NCBI GenBank assembly: GCA_037367405.1
Contig: JAZKJV010008881.1
Location: 186,001-250,000 of the forward strand
Origin: Ottelia alismoides
Taxonomy: Eukaryota; Streptophyta; Magnoliopsida; Alismatales; Hydrocharitaceae
DNA: 64,000 nucleotides
Reading direction: 5' to 3'
Shown here: positions 1-12,283 of the stretch, one piece after another
Layout: every line of letters starts with the position of its first letter
Position numbering within the stretch: position 1 is the first letter of the stretch
Position numbers and translations under genes: made by a program
Notes under the pieces: generated by a model
What the model was told of the DNA's origin: nothing
Seen by the model: the letters and a program-made list of their open reading frames with translations, nothing else
Database searches by the model: none

Positions 1-1407
1 ACTACATGAAGATGTTATGTCATGTATATAGAGGCACCAAGGGAGATAAGTAACGACTATATTGTGATAATCTACACCTTAAGCTATTGATAAAAGTATT
101 AATTTCTTAAAAGCATGTAGATGTATACAACTAGATCCTCAAGGGCATTGGGTTTCCCTTACATATAGATTGAGGGTTTAAATACTTGTTAAAAAAATAT
201 AAGAGTCGTCAAGTTAGCATTTGAGACTTTAATTGAGGAAATGTGTAGTGGCTCTAGAAAAGATGAATGCAATCTCCAATCTCGATTGTTCACAACTTTG
301 GAGTCCATGAACAACGAGGAGATATTGTAGTTTGTACTAGCTCCTGAGGTGGATTATTATATATAAGATCTATTTTTTTGTATAAATTGGATAAGCATGA
401 AGAAAGATTTTTGCATTCATTGAATAAGATAATAAAAACTGTATAACATCATCCAAACTTGTTTACTTTTCTCTTATTTCCTATAAGCATGTGTTCACTC
501 CTTTTGTATATTTTTTGAACACCAAAAAAGCACCGATGAGCTAATAGAGAGTCAGTGGCCAATCAATCACTAGTCGTTTACTCCATTTTTTAGATAATTT
601 AATAATTTTTTGTTTTTAAATACAAACTTTTATTGTGTGAATGGAGAGGTGTTAAATGCTTTCCTTACACCATTTTCTATTGCATTATATTTTTGAATGT
701 TAGATTTGTTATTGAATAAAGTCATGCATGCAATTTCAATCATTCACATACACACAATCTCACATATATATTATATAATTTTTATTAATTAATATTGTAT
801 AGTTTCTATTTTATTATTTTTATGTTGTTTATATATAAAAATTAAACTAAATTTAATCAAGCTTAAGCATTCACTCATTAGTATTCTTAATTTTTGTTAT
901 TGTATTAAGTGCCCTTAACTTCTATAGTTTATCATATTTTTAGTGTTATTATATCTTAATGTACTTTAGCTCATTAACAATTTTTATAATTTAGAATTTT
1001 ATTCTTCTTAGATTTTTCTTATTTTAATTGAGTTAACATGATAAGTATGCCATTCATCGTTGTCTCGGTACACATCTTAAAAAATAGTAGATGGTAGTTT
1101 GTGTTAATCAAAAGTTTCAATTATCAATCTACCCATATAAATTGAGTCTAAACACCATAAAACTTTGCAATATGCTAAAGTAACAAAAAACCTAGTATTC
1201 ATAACAATATATTTGTTAAACCGCATGCCAGAAAACAAATTAAGGGAACATCAACACTTAATAATACTAGGATTCACAATATCTAATGTGTATTTCAACA
1301 AAAAAAAACAAATCTAACATCTAAAGCTACTATTCTCAATTCCATCAACCACAATAAGTTAAACGCATCCTAAGAATTAAAATACGCTAAGAAACCTTAT
1401 GAAATAA
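1..1407. other. AT-rich stretch without recognised gene
   Basis: No open frame of note and no recognisable family. A short run of codons around 205-330 on the plus strand is kept open in both duplication copies, but it is too short to name. The stretch is present almost unchanged at 28939-30340. Confidence 0.5.
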
Positions 1408-1415
1408 GTTTAAGA

Positions 1416-2045
1416 TAAGAATGGGCATCATGTTGGGTAGGGCGAGCATGTTTAGTTATATACAAAAGTCCACTTGACCCACAAATTTCAAAGCCCGAGC
1501 CCATTAACCATTGGGTCAAGTTTGGCCCACTAATTACCGGGCTAAGTTTCATTTTCAAAGTCAAAGCCCGACCACCAAGCCCGCGAACTATTCACCGTAG
1601 AGTTCAACTCATATATTTTCCCCATATTCTTATGCCTCCTACACAATAATAAATGACAAGTAATTGTGAAATAATACGTAGGAGTAGTATTAATTGGGAA
1701 AGTGAAAAAATGTAATATTTTCTATTATTTATTTTATAAGGAAAATGGGAAATAACTGATAATCAATAAAATATGATAATCAACATTAATACCATTCTTG
1801 TATTTTTAAATTATTGTAGATTATTTAATGGTAAATGTTCAACATATTATTTGTTAAAATTAAATCTATATCGATCTCAATCGTACCGATTCGGCTCGAA
1901 AATAAAAATGTGATAATCTCATTTAATAGTGGGTCAGGCTTAACCCAATTGTGAATGGAACGAAGTCCTAAAATCCTACCCAAGTCCATCATGTTTAAGT
2001 TAGGTACGCAAAAGCCCAATGGGTTCCACACAATTCCCATGCTTA
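1416..2045. mobile_element. hAT-like MITE 1, copy 1
   Basis: A non-coding element of about 630 bp with imperfect 10-bp inverted ends, TAAGAATGGG on the left and the complement of TAAGCATGGG on the right. The flanking octamers GTTTAAGA (1408-1415) and AATTAAGA (2046-2053) match at 6 of 8 positions, as expected of an aged 8-bp hAT target site duplication. Sub-terminal GGGC/GCCC words are frequent, as in many plant hAT MITEs. It has no transposase frame. The short ends make the call tentative, but both duplication copies have the same boundaries. Confidence 0.5.
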
Positions 2046-2364
2046 AATTAAGAAGGGTCCGGCAAACATTTTATCTCAAATGGTGTTCATACCCTTTAGC
2101 TTTATGTTTGTTCATCAAGAATCTTACCCTAATTTTACAAGCTATCCATTGAATCCATGAACCTGAACTACTCCTTATTGCATCCATGAATCTAGCACAT
2201 AATGGTTGTTTAGTGTGAAAGATATAAGAATCTTACGTCTATAGATATGAAAAACCTCCAATAGGTTCTTCCTCATTTAAGATTCCTTCTCTAAGTGTAT
2301 AGAATTTCAAGAGGTGGAAGCTTACTCTCTAGGTTGTTTGCCTCACATCTAACGATGTCATATT

Positions 2365-3022
2365 TAGGGACGAGCATTACGCCTGACTGGTCTAGCCCAG
2401 CAGAAATCACATCCCTCTAAACTGAACATGGCCCAAACCCAAAATGGAAATGGGTCAGACCAGGGCCAAAATACAAGCTCATATGATTGTTTGGGGCCAG
2501 GTTCATGTTTAGGTCGGTCCCAGCCTGACTCGAGCTGCCCGCCCAATATATTATAAATTGTTACAAAATGATATATGATATATATTTTATTATTCTCTTA
2601 GAAAAATCTAATGGGTAATTTGTTCTGTATGCATTATAAGGAGTTTGGTAAATGTGAACATACTATATTATGTTAAATGAACATTTAGTTCATGAGGCCT
2701 TACTTATAAGAAAATTAAAAGTGCAATATATAACACTTCCCTAAAACTCTTAGTAAGATTTTATACAAGAAAATTGAAGCTCCACCCTTTCTAATAACAA
2801 ATTAGAAGAGTATGCGATGATTATATTGTCTTTAAATGAGTAATCGAGATATTATTTAATGGTGTTATTACATGTTTAAGGAGTTTGAACTAATCCCACC
2901 CAAGCTTGACCCATTAGTCTTGATAGATGGGTCTTAGCCCTATCCAAAAACCCGTTATTTTAAATAAGCTTGGGCCTGGGCCCTGCATGACCCACAAAGA
3001 CTCAATCTAGTGCTCATCCCTA
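2365..3022. mobile_element. hAT (Ac-like) MITE 2, copy 1
   Basis: A non-coding element of 658 bp. Its ends are inverted: TAGGGACGAGC at the left and the complement of TAGGGATGAGC at the right. The ends resemble the TAGGGATGAAA ends of the maize Ac family. The flanking octamers are GTCATATT (2357-2364) and GTCATAAT (3023-3030), one mismatch. The interior has many GGCC/GGGC words and no transposase frame, so it would need a transposase in trans. The copy at 31294-31957 keeps a perfect target site duplication. Confidence 0.8.
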
Positions 3023-3030
3023 GTCATAAT

Positions 3031-3468
3031 AACGACAATAAATAATGGAAAATGGTGAAATATGCTCTAATTTATTCCTCACATGTTAGGAAAACTTCCC
3101 ATGTATACTCTCACTCTTTCCTTTATGGTGTCCTCTTATCACCTTCTTCATTTAATTAGGCTTCCGTCAATCAATTAAACATTTATTTTCTTTACTTAAG
3201 TCTAACAATTCTTAGTTACTTGGGATGAGATATTTTTAAGCCCACATGCCAATTATATAGATTAGATTTTGGCGCAACTAAGTTTATGGTATTAGTTTTT
3301 GATTAGATTGAATCCCACATAAAAAGTCTTTGGGTTCGAGAACATTTAAGATATTATAGAGAGAAAAATCGCGTGACACTATTGTCGGTTCAACTTCCCA
3401 AAAGGGCTTTTTGTGACATCTTTGCTTTTCTTGATGAAGTTGTGGTCAAAAAGGAATCCTAGCAGATA
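3031..3468. other. AT-rich spacer without recognised feature
   Basis: Lies between MITE 2 and the old LTR fragment. It contains a short AAGCCCACAT...TCCCACAT block seen again in copy 2. Nothing codes and no repeat ends are visible. Confidence 0.4.
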
Positions 3469-5596
3469 TGATGAATCGGTGATACATCATCTTAATATAT
3501 GGATCTTAGATTGAATCCCTTAACAAAATATAACAAAAATTCCTATAAATTCAATAAATTAACACAATAATACTTGCAATAAAAATGGACTAATAATTTA
3601 TATTTATTTTGTAACTAAGTCCACATAATATTTCAAAATAAAAATAATAAAAAAAGTTTTGAATATTGTTTGTAAATAATCTCCGATAAATAACCAAACT
3701 TTCTTGATTTTAGCAAATCCGTACTAACTCCTTTTGACATAATTCTTCTTCTAACTTGTACATAAAATTGTATATAAAAATATAAAATAATTTCCACAAT
3801 AATAAATACTTTTAGATCTTGAATCGAAAAAAGCCGTAAAGTCCAATTTCTCAGTTGAATTCCCGCTCCATATGAACTCTAAATTTACCAAACTCACTTT
3901 AAAAGTTTAAGTTATAAAATTATCTATCTAATGAATGTGATTTCATTAAAATCATAGTTTGTTTGTAAAATGTCGATTTTGGGACCTAATTGTATTATGT
4001 GAATATTCAATATCTTTGGATTGTTATTTCATGTACAAAAATAAATCTTTTTTATTTACTTATTTTTCATTTAATTTCTCTATCTTATGTTTTAATAAAG
4101 TACATTAAAAATAAAAATAAAAAAATATAAAAGGAGAGAAAATAGTGTGTTGTGACCTTGTACATATTGTATATACTTTATTTATTGATTCTTTTTTCAC
4201 TTTTTCTTTATTATTAAAATCCAAAAATTAAATTAATGTTTTATTTCATATTTAGTAGTTTATTATATTTTCTCCTGTATTTATTTTATCAAAGAACCCA
4301 AAGATAATATAAAACATTCATATTGGTGTTTTAATTTATCAAAATGCCTTCAAAAATATTTTATCATGTACATATTTCATGTTTTGAGTTTGGTGTCTTC
4401 ATTAAAGTCATATACCTCATTGAAATCTATAATTATTGTGTGCATCATTTTTCTGTTTTAGAATTTCCTTCTATTTCTTTTATATTTTCTTCTTAATTTC
4501 ATTTGTTGGTCAAGGTCAACTAGCCACTTGGCCACTTTCTATGGTCCAACCCTTTCACTTATCCACCTCATCCATCCACCCATTCACTCATTTCATTCTA
4601 ACTGATCATATTATTTGAAGTGTTGATCATCTCGTCAACACTCCCCTTCATCTCTCTCACACGATCTCCATGCAAAGAACCCACCACCAACTTCATCTCT
4701 TTCTCTCTACCACGACTACCCACGCACCATAACTTCCCATCTACGTCGGCTAAGACTACCCACGTCCCTTAACCGCCTCATCTCCACTCCGTGGCAATAG
4801 TAACTCCACCAAACAAAACTACCCTCTCACTTCCATTTCTCATGATCCGTCGAACCTAGAGAGAGAACTCGATCTCGGAAATCACTCTCAGTGATAGCGA
4901 GAGTGAGACCTCCTTGAGTGAAGACCAGTCTGTTTCAAGCGAGATCTAAGGGATTCCCACCCTTGTGCCAATCACCTCCGAGCGGTTACTCAAGCTCCGT
5001 CGTTGCTGCCGCATCGAGCGAAGAACCGAGGACAACTCCAGGACCTTACCCTTAGGCATCCTTTCACCATCCATCATCAGATATTTACTCATTCTTCTTC
5101 CTCTCCCTATTTGTCCTCCATCGCCATCTTCTTCTTTATATTTTCTTCATCTTCTTCTACCGCATACTTTCTCTCTCTTCATTTCACCATCATCTTTTCA
5201 CCAAATCATCAAACAAATTGCACTTTCTTGATAACCCATGTTTGATGGATCTAATGGTGATTTTCCTTGATATTTTTGATGTGATTTCGTCAATCATTTA
5301 ACCAATCATTTATGGGTGCTAAACAAATGCAAGGAAGTCCCTTGTCAAAACAGGGATTTTTTTTTGCACACACTCATTCATGTTCACTCCCTCCTCTCTT
5401 CTCTTCTTCCCTCTACTCTCCTTCTTCTCACTTCACTACACCTATACACACGCAGTAGCTTGCTGCTCGTACCTCTCCATCTACCCTTCTTCTCCTATTA
5501 GTGAGTTCGCTATCAGTCACACATCTGGAGGAACCACAAACAACGACTGATTAGCATCACTGGAGCTCCTTTCAGCCCCTCGGTCTGAGGGAATGT
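3469..5596 (+). mobile_element. 5' part of an old LTR (LTR E, copy 1), interrupted by LTR A
   Basis: Starts TGATGAATCGGTG, the same opening as the other LTRs here. It follows their internal order: AT-rich U3, a block near 4300-4500 resembling the U3 of LTR A (fatty TTTCTTTTATATTTTC run, then a GGTCAA...TTGGTC segment), then a C/T-rich GC-richer part from 4640. It runs into LTR A at 5597 without its own 3' end, so it reads as an older LTR split by the later insertion. Open frames at 4965-5245 and 5316-5501 are low-complexity Ser/Leu/Pro frames of this C/T-rich part and are not genes. Confidence 0.6.
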
Positions 5597-8500
5597 TGAT
5601 GAATCTCATATTCAACATGCTAACATTGGTCAATTAGGCTCTGTTACACAAAATCAATATGTATTTATTAATTAATATAGCATCATTAGCATTCGTAAAT
5701 GTTTAAATAATATTCGCATTTCATCATGCATAAGTACATAAAATAAGGAACCAAGAATCCAAGTGTAAATTGACCTAAAAAGCTGCTAACTTCTCATAGT
5801 TTAATTAATTCATCCTAACTCCGATTAACTTGAAACTGCCTCCATTGTGTAGATATTACTAATAGTAATAAATAAAAAATATAAAAAATTTGCAAACTCA
5901 AATAAGTGACAAATAAACCCAAAACCTAATTTCACATCGGGCAGACTAAAACGTGCATATCTTCCTCATACAGTGTCCGATTTTGTTCTACTCATTTTAA
6001 AATACTCTTTAAAACAAGATCAATTTCATAAAATTCGGAGCTCCCATGTGAAAGTTGGATTTTAGGTCTCTTTTGTGCATTTTATCTTTTTGCGATTTTT
6101 AATCTGAGTTTTTATGTACATAACTAACCCATTTTATTTTATTTCTTCTTCATTTGTGTTCTTTGATGAAAGTTTTATCCAGTGGAATAATAATCCAAAT
6201 TAAATTGAGACTAAAATCAAAGAAACTGACTATGTCCGCGTGGCCTCTATGAGTTTGTACAAAATTCGCTTATTCCATACTTCTATTTTATTACCCTATT
6301 TTATTATTTATTAAAAATACAAAAAATAGTTTAATGTGTAATTAAGTGTTTTTATTTTATCGTATTTTTTAGAATTTTTATCCTCTGTTAAAATAACAAA
6401 AAATATAAAACCCCAAAAAGTCAGTTTTCTTTACACATGGAAAATCACCAAAAATACCACGTATGGATGGCCTCTTTTACTCCAGATCCCTTCATGAAAG
6501 TGTAGATCTCATCGAGAAGAACAACTTTCGTGAAGGAATGTTTTTGATCCGAGGTTTCCTTCTATTTCTTTTCCATTTTTCTTTATCATTATTTTTAAAT
6601 TTTTTTGAGTGCCACGTGGTAGCCCCTGGACGTGCCACGTGGTTACCCCACTCAGCCATCGAGCCTGGTCACGTGCATAGAACATGACCTGACACCCCCA
6701 CTTTCCTCTCTTCTCATGGTCACATGCGGAACACATGACCATTCCTCCCCTTTCTCCCGCAAACGGTCGACGCTACTCCTCAACCACCGTCGTTACGCCT
6801 CCGCTAGCCTCCGCGTAACGGTCGCCGCTCCACCATCTCGCAGTTGTTGCATAACCTTCCCCATGTAACGCTCTCCCCCTACCTCCTCCGATAAAGTCCC
6901 CTCCCTCACTGGTCGTTCATCCCATCAGCCACTAGGAGCAAGCTTCAGTCAACCTCGGTGACAGTAATATCACCTGCAGGAGCGAAGACCTCTGGTACGA
7001 TTTAGAGGAACCCTCCTCTGTTGCTGCTCTATCTCCGACATGTGGCGAAGCTTCAAGATCTTCCCGTCAGATCTCTGAGGCCATCATCTAAGAAGAGGTG
7101 CTTAGCCTTGTTCATCTTCCAGGTGCCCACTACGTTCACCAACCATGCCCCTCCGCTGGTAACCCTGCCCGCCCTCGCGATTTCACCTCTCGCCCACTAT
7201 ATCATCACCTCTACTCCATCGAACCGATTCCCTACGCATTCTTTCCTCACCACCTTCCATTCTTCCTTCTAGAGCCTCCCACCTCCAGCCTCGGTAGGCT
7301 GGAGCTAGCTCCTATCTCTCGCTATAAAAGGAGCCATGCTCCCTTCTCTGTGTTCTGCTACCCCCACTCCCCCACCCCCCTTGCAGGAGGATCTCCAGAG
7401 TGTCCTTCAACCTCATCGTCAGCACTTCACACTGCCCCGCTCCGGTGTCCCCTGGTCGTTCTACCGTGCTCGCCTCCGCACCCTCCTCGGATGACTCCAG
7501 CCATGTCGTGTGCTCCGCCCTTCGCCGTTGCAGTAGAACTGCCCTCATCACCTCTGCTCTACAGCCGCTCAGCTGTGTGTCGGTCGAGCTTCGCTGCCCC
7601 TCAGTTGAAGCATCACCATCGTTGGATCAAGATTGATCCAATGGTCTTTGGGCCTCCACGTGGATCGACTTGAGCCTCCCTTCGCGCCTTAAGACTCGAG
7701 TCATCCAAGCCTCTCTTCGCCCGCCACCTACAGCTCTGGGGATCTAGACCTAAGGCTAGGGTCCCGAAGCATGCCTAGCGGCCATGTGGAGCCTTGGGAC
7801 CTTTGAACCTCAGCCTCGCCACCTAGACCTCAGCTCACATGTGCACATCATGTGGGAGCGTGTAGAAATAGCAGATACCCCTCCTACTCCAGCAAATCAC
7901 GAAGCCACCCCTGCCTCCTTTGTTGACGTCAGCGTCACGTGTTCGGCACGTGACGCACTAGAGAAATTTCATCAAAAGACCCTCAAGTTTTGAATATTGT
8001 AGATAAGTCCTCCATGGGTTATTTTGTGAAGAAAATATTTTTATTACATTTCAGTCCTTAGAGATTGTTTATGGCATAACTTTCTCATATGAACTCTGGT
8101 TTTAGTGCATAATATGTCATTCTGAAGCTTATTATGTTCTCTATCCTTTTGCATAACTTGTGGACATATATGAGACTATTTATTGAGGTTTATTATTCGA
8201 GGATCTCTGTTGACAAATACTGTCTGATTATTGACATTTTACGATGTATTCTAATGAGAAAATTCTGACTTTATCTGTAGGGATTTGATTGAATTCAAAG
8301 GATTCTATTGTGATTATGATTGATTATATTTGATAAATTCAACTCTGTGGGGGTTTTATTTAAGGATAAAATAATTATTATTATCCCTGACATATTTTGT
8401 GATGATTTTGAAAATAATTTGGGAGATAATTAATCTAATTATAGGGGATTAAATGAGGAGATACCTTTTATTTATTTCTTTGAATATCACTGCTCACTCT

Positions 8501-9038
8501 TTGAGGAATAAACTACAGGGATTTTAGGCGAAAATATTGCATCGATCTTTGAACCCATATAACTCAATATTGTTTGATTATATATCTTGCAGGCTTGGAT
8601 TATATTTGAATGCATTTCTTGAGAGTCATTTACAAAGTTAATTCTTTTGATCTGTGATAATAATTGAGGACACTGATTAATTTATTTAGGTTAAAAATCA
8701 TAATCACATATCCGATGCTCAATTGTCTTCACTATTTATTTTCTTCGCATTGCATCTCATTTTCATTACATTTTCATCGACATATTTCCTCTTTATTTCC
8801 AAACACAGAAATTAACTTAGGAAATACTTAATTATTTATCTTAATTTAAAACCACGCAACTAAAAATCATTGTTCCATGTGTTCGACCTTGGTATACTTG
8901 CCAAATTAAAATATTCCACAACATTCAAAGATTGTGGTTTTTTTATTGATCGAATTTATTGTGGTTTTTTTATTGATTGAATTTCATCTCCTATACTACA
9001 ATTCCTCATTATTAAAGAGGAGAAATTTAAGATCATCA
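5597..9038 (+). mobile_element. LTR A (Ty3/gypsy-like, tRNA-Asp PBS clan), 3.4 kb
   Basis: Begins TGATGAATCTCATATTC and ends GATCATCA, with the 6-bp inverted ends TGATGA/TCATCA. The AT-rich U3 is followed by a CACGTG cluster (6613, 6636, 6670), a position corresponding to the TATAAAG of LTRs B and C but mutated to GATAAAG (6890-6896), then a GC-rich transcribed part (about 6900-7900) and an AT-rich U5. A second TATA-like word, CTATAAAAG, is at 7322-7330 where B and C read CTACGAAAG. A PBS follows directly. The large open frames at 7098-7673 and neighbours are in this GC-rich LTR part and look spurious. Confidence 0.9.
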
Positions 9039-9040
9039 AA

Positions 9041-9060
9041 TGGTGCTGTTGTCGAGGAAC
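9041..9060 (+). other. Decayed primer binding site after LTR A
   Basis: Reads TGGTGCTGTTGTCGAGGAAC, two bases after the LTR. Compared with TGGCGCCGTTGCCGGGGA, the complement of a plant tRNA-Asp 3' end, it has a few transitions of the C-to-T or G-to-A type. This places the LTR at the 5' end of an element. Confidence 0.8.
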
Positions 9061-9906
9061 GACGTATTTTTTGGATTTTAGAATAATTTCTGTAATTAAT
9101 TTTTGTAGAATTAATTTATGTGTTATTTTTTATCTCTCTTTCTTTTGCATTTTATTTTCTGTATTATATTTTGTATATATCTCTCTACGAATACGAACCG
9201 CATCTTCTCTCTTTTCAGATAGCTCGGAGCGATTTTTGGATATAATTCAAGGGTCTTCCAAGAAGATTGATTTTTATTTTTTGTGAGAAAGAGTTAGTTA
9301 GTTTATCTTTTGCATTATTCATATGGTCCCTCTCTCTGAACCATGTTAATTTGTAATAATTAGGGTTGGACTTCTTTGTGGTGTGTTGGGCCTGTTTCAG
9401 CCCCTTCTGTGTGGTTGGGACCCGACTTGAGTGACGTAGGAATTAGGCACACATACACTTGCTTAATTATTCCTGATTGTGCTCATAGTTCTTAGGCCAC
9501 ACTTTCACTAATTATACGCATTATAGATCATTGAACACTAGCCGAATCAAAATCAATTCTTCCCGCTAATAGAACTATCTGCCTAGGGTGTTTTCCCTCT
9601 GTGCATATCATTTAGTGTAAATTTAAAAAAATCCTTGTATTGCATCATGCATGAAGAACATGAGGAATCACTATAAGTCTTTTTCTTAAGCATGCATCAT
9701 TGATTTATACTTGCATTGCCTTTTTCGATTCTCCATCCTCAGTTTTACAACTTAGGAATTAAAGGAATTGGGACTGTTCGTTAGGCGTGAATTTCTTTGC
9801 TCATCTAAAACCTCAATGATAACCTTAATCTAAAATCGGGACTGCTAATCAAGGTGACTGTAAATAACCTAACCTCAAATCAAGCTTGTGTCTAATGGAG
9901 AATAAA
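9061..9906 (+). mobile_element. 5' leader of element A, truncated
   Basis: Matches the leader after LTR B (37941-38782) almost base for base and the leader of element D (60467 onward) more distantly. It includes the conserved words CTGCTAATCAAGGTGA and GCTAATAGAACTATCTGCCTAG. A candidate intron spans 9092-9218: GTAATT at the left, then a pyrimidine tract and TTTTCAG at the right. The leader ends at 9906, where a minus-strand LTR begins, so element A has lost its coding region and 3' LTR. Confidence 0.8.
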
Positions 9907-10442
9907 AGTTATATACAATTAAAGGAGATTTTAGTGCATTTTGAGTTTATATGGAGAAGATATGGGTCTGGGAAGTTGAATTTTGGAGTTTTATTGTGAG
10001 TGTAGAATGCACAATGTATATAATTTTTTGGTAAAATCAATTTTGTATTTTTTATGTATTTTTATCTACAACTTTCATGTAAAAAGTTTATTGATTTGAT
10101 GTATAAATAATAAAGAATAAAATGGGTCCAAAAATAAATTATTGAAGAATAAATAATTAGGGTTTTAATGTTTTTTTACTCTCATCTCCCTCTACTTTAT
10201 TCCTTATCGACCCAATCATCATGATGCCTAGATCTCGGGGTTTAGGGTCATAAAATACCTTTGACATTTTATTTCTTTTCTTTTTTATTCTTTATTTTGG
10301 CTTTAAACTACAATATTTTATACAATATTTACATAATAATTAATAGATGTTAATTCAAGCAAAATGATGATATTTACGTGCATTTAGCTAGGGTTTAAAG
10401 GAAAAAAAGAATGAATATAGGTGATGAAATGGAGATTCATCA
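9907..10442 (-). mobile_element. Truncated 3' LTR of minus-strand element Z
   Basis: On the minus strand it starts TGATGAATCTCCATTTC at 10442 and matches the first 530 bp or so of the solo LTR at 39931-43744 (its end near 43210-43744). Both share the block around GACCCTAAACCCCGAGA...GGAATAAAGTAG and the CTACAACTTTCATGTA segment. It is cut at 9907 against the leader of element A. A purine tract lies immediately upstream on the same strand, so this is a 3' LTR. Confidence 0.85.
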
Positions 10443-10463
10443 CCCCTCTATACTTTCCTTTGC
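10443..10463 (-). other. Polypurine tract of element Z
   Basis: On the minus strand it reads GCAAAGGAAAGTATAGAGGGG and abuts the TGATGAATC start of the LTR. It is equivalent to AAAGTATAGGGGTA before LTR C. This is the expected plus-strand primer site. Confidence 0.75.
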
Positions 10464-12283
10464 TAGTCCCTAGCAAACACTTTGCCTATAAGTGTTAAAA
10501 ACAAAAATAAAAAAGGAAAAGAAAGAACTTTGATTGATTTTAACTCTTAAACTTATCTTCATAAAATCAAAGTTTGGAGCTCAGTTAGACCTTTAGAAGT
10601 TAAGTTTGGTCAGAACCATGGCAATCGGATAAAAACACAACAGCCTCTAAGAAGCACAAGACCCTGCCCAAGTCTCCTCAACAACCATGTCAGAACAAGT
10701 CGATGTCATATACAGTCCCGTATGGCTATGAGTCTATCTTGTATAGTGTCAGTGATATGTAGCTCTCCTTGGCTGAAGCGGTAAAAGTCAGTCTTCTCCA
10801 ACATGGTGACCCTAATTCCCCAATCCAACAACTATTTCCTCGAGAAGCGAGGTATCCCTTCTAAGTTTAAGTGCAACCGACTCAAGAAGAGTAGGTGGTG
10901 AGAAGAATGGGCAGTAGCCACTGTAGCTATCTATCCTAGGATGCTTGACCAGCATAGCCAAGTCATCTGGTTGTAGGCTCACATGCATTTGACTTTGAAG
11001 CTCAAGCTTGCTTATTGACTAAACATATATATATATATATATATATATACTTCGATGAGAATTGATTTTTTCTCTTGATTTTTGCCCGTCTTTTATTTTT
11101 GGAGTTTTTGTTTTTCCATTTTTTTGAATACTATATACAACAGCATTTACATATGGAACTATTTCCTCTTGAGTCAGTAGAATATCCATCTTTTGAAGCT
11201 TTATTGCAACCCGCAGCATTCCATCATTGGACCTCATGGCTACAGGATCGGGTTGGGGTACAATGGCCACAAATGTGTCGCTTTCAATGTTTCCATTTGC
11301 TTATGTCTTATGCCGGCAAATCCAGCCCTCTACCACTTCAACTGATGTGAGCAAAGTGTAAGGTGCAAGTGAGCAAGCTAGGTCACTATCGACCATAGTC
11401 ATGTGTGTGTTCTGAAATATTCTACTTAGGCAGTCAAGATGACATTGAACTATGTCTCGTGGTGTCAAAGAATTAAGTCTAGCAGACCTGAAGTGTCTCA
11501 ATTCCAGTTTATATAAGGTTCTTGTGATTAAGTGGATTAAGGTTCAACCAAGCTCTAATCTTCGGATTTTACCTAGACTAGTTCAATTGTAAACATCAAT
11601 CTGAAAAATGTAAATGCTATGTACAATGCAGGGAACATTTTTTTGTGATACAATTTTCTGATTTCAAACTTTTTATGGAATTTTGAAAAAGTTTTGCATA
11701 TTTTTATACAAATTTTTGAAGTTTTTAATTTTGCAAAATTTTAGGGATTTTTCAAAAAAAATGTTTTTAGAAAAAGAAATATGTGCAAATATTTACATGG
11801 GTGTGCATCTTGTTATTTATAAAAATTGAGATTTAGGAATTTATAGATTTACGTATACAAGGTTTGTAAAGGATCTTTATTAGCAAATAACTTTTACAAA
11901 CATTTACAAGATTTGAAAATCATTTTGCAAAGATTTTTATATAGTATGTATAGACTTTTCAACTATTTCTGCAACCATTTTTCAAACCATTTGCAAATAG
12001 ATTTTCAAAACATTTTATTCACACAAAATAAAGAAATTTTTACATACAAAAAAATTTTCAAAGGTTGAAAACGTTACAAAACATTTTCCAAACAGTTTTC
12101 AAAAGATTTTTCAAAAGGATTTTCCAACCATTTTTCAAACATTTTGTAAAACATTTTTACCTGATTTATTAATCAGTATATACAAAGAATTTTGGTATGT
12201 GTTCTTAATTTTTATTAATTAGATATATTATTAAAAATACCAAAGTACATGCTATGGATAAAGTATATACAGAGTATATACGA
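10464..12283 (-). mobile_element. 3' non-coding region of element Z
   Basis: No gene. It holds an (AT)12 microsatellite at 11025-11049 and, from about 11630 to 12160, a degenerate array of 12-16-bp units of the type TTTTCAAA-CATTTT. A similar array is at 23640-23960 in element Y. Minus-strand text near 10550-10900 resembles the 3' region of B-C at 45900-47000. Open frames at 11019-11501 are not shared with the related elements in frame and are not called. Confidence 0.6.

Larger units (their letters stand above)
1..9906 (+). repeat. 9.9-kb direct duplication, copy 1
   Basis: This whole stretch recurs in the same orientation and order at 28939-38782: AT-rich flank, two MITEs, an old LTR fragment, LTR A, PBS and leader. 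Over the first few hundred bases the copies differ by only about one base in twenty by eye, with small indels. Matching stops at an AATAAA shared by both copies (9901-9906 and 38777-38782), after which copy 1 enters a minus-strand LTR and copy 2 continues its leader. The left limit is not visible, because copy 1 starts at the window edge. Confidence 0.93.

Noticed and set aside
7322..7330. CTATAAAAG as the promoter TATA box of LTR A
   Set aside because: LTRs B and C read CTACGAAAG here, so the TATA form looks like a later change in A. The shared TATAAAG further upstream is the better candidate.
7098..7673. 191-codon plus-strand open frame
   Set aside because: It lies in the GC-rich transcribed part of LTR A. 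The equivalent positions in LTRs B and C are shifted in frame, and the product is Ser/Pro low-complexity.
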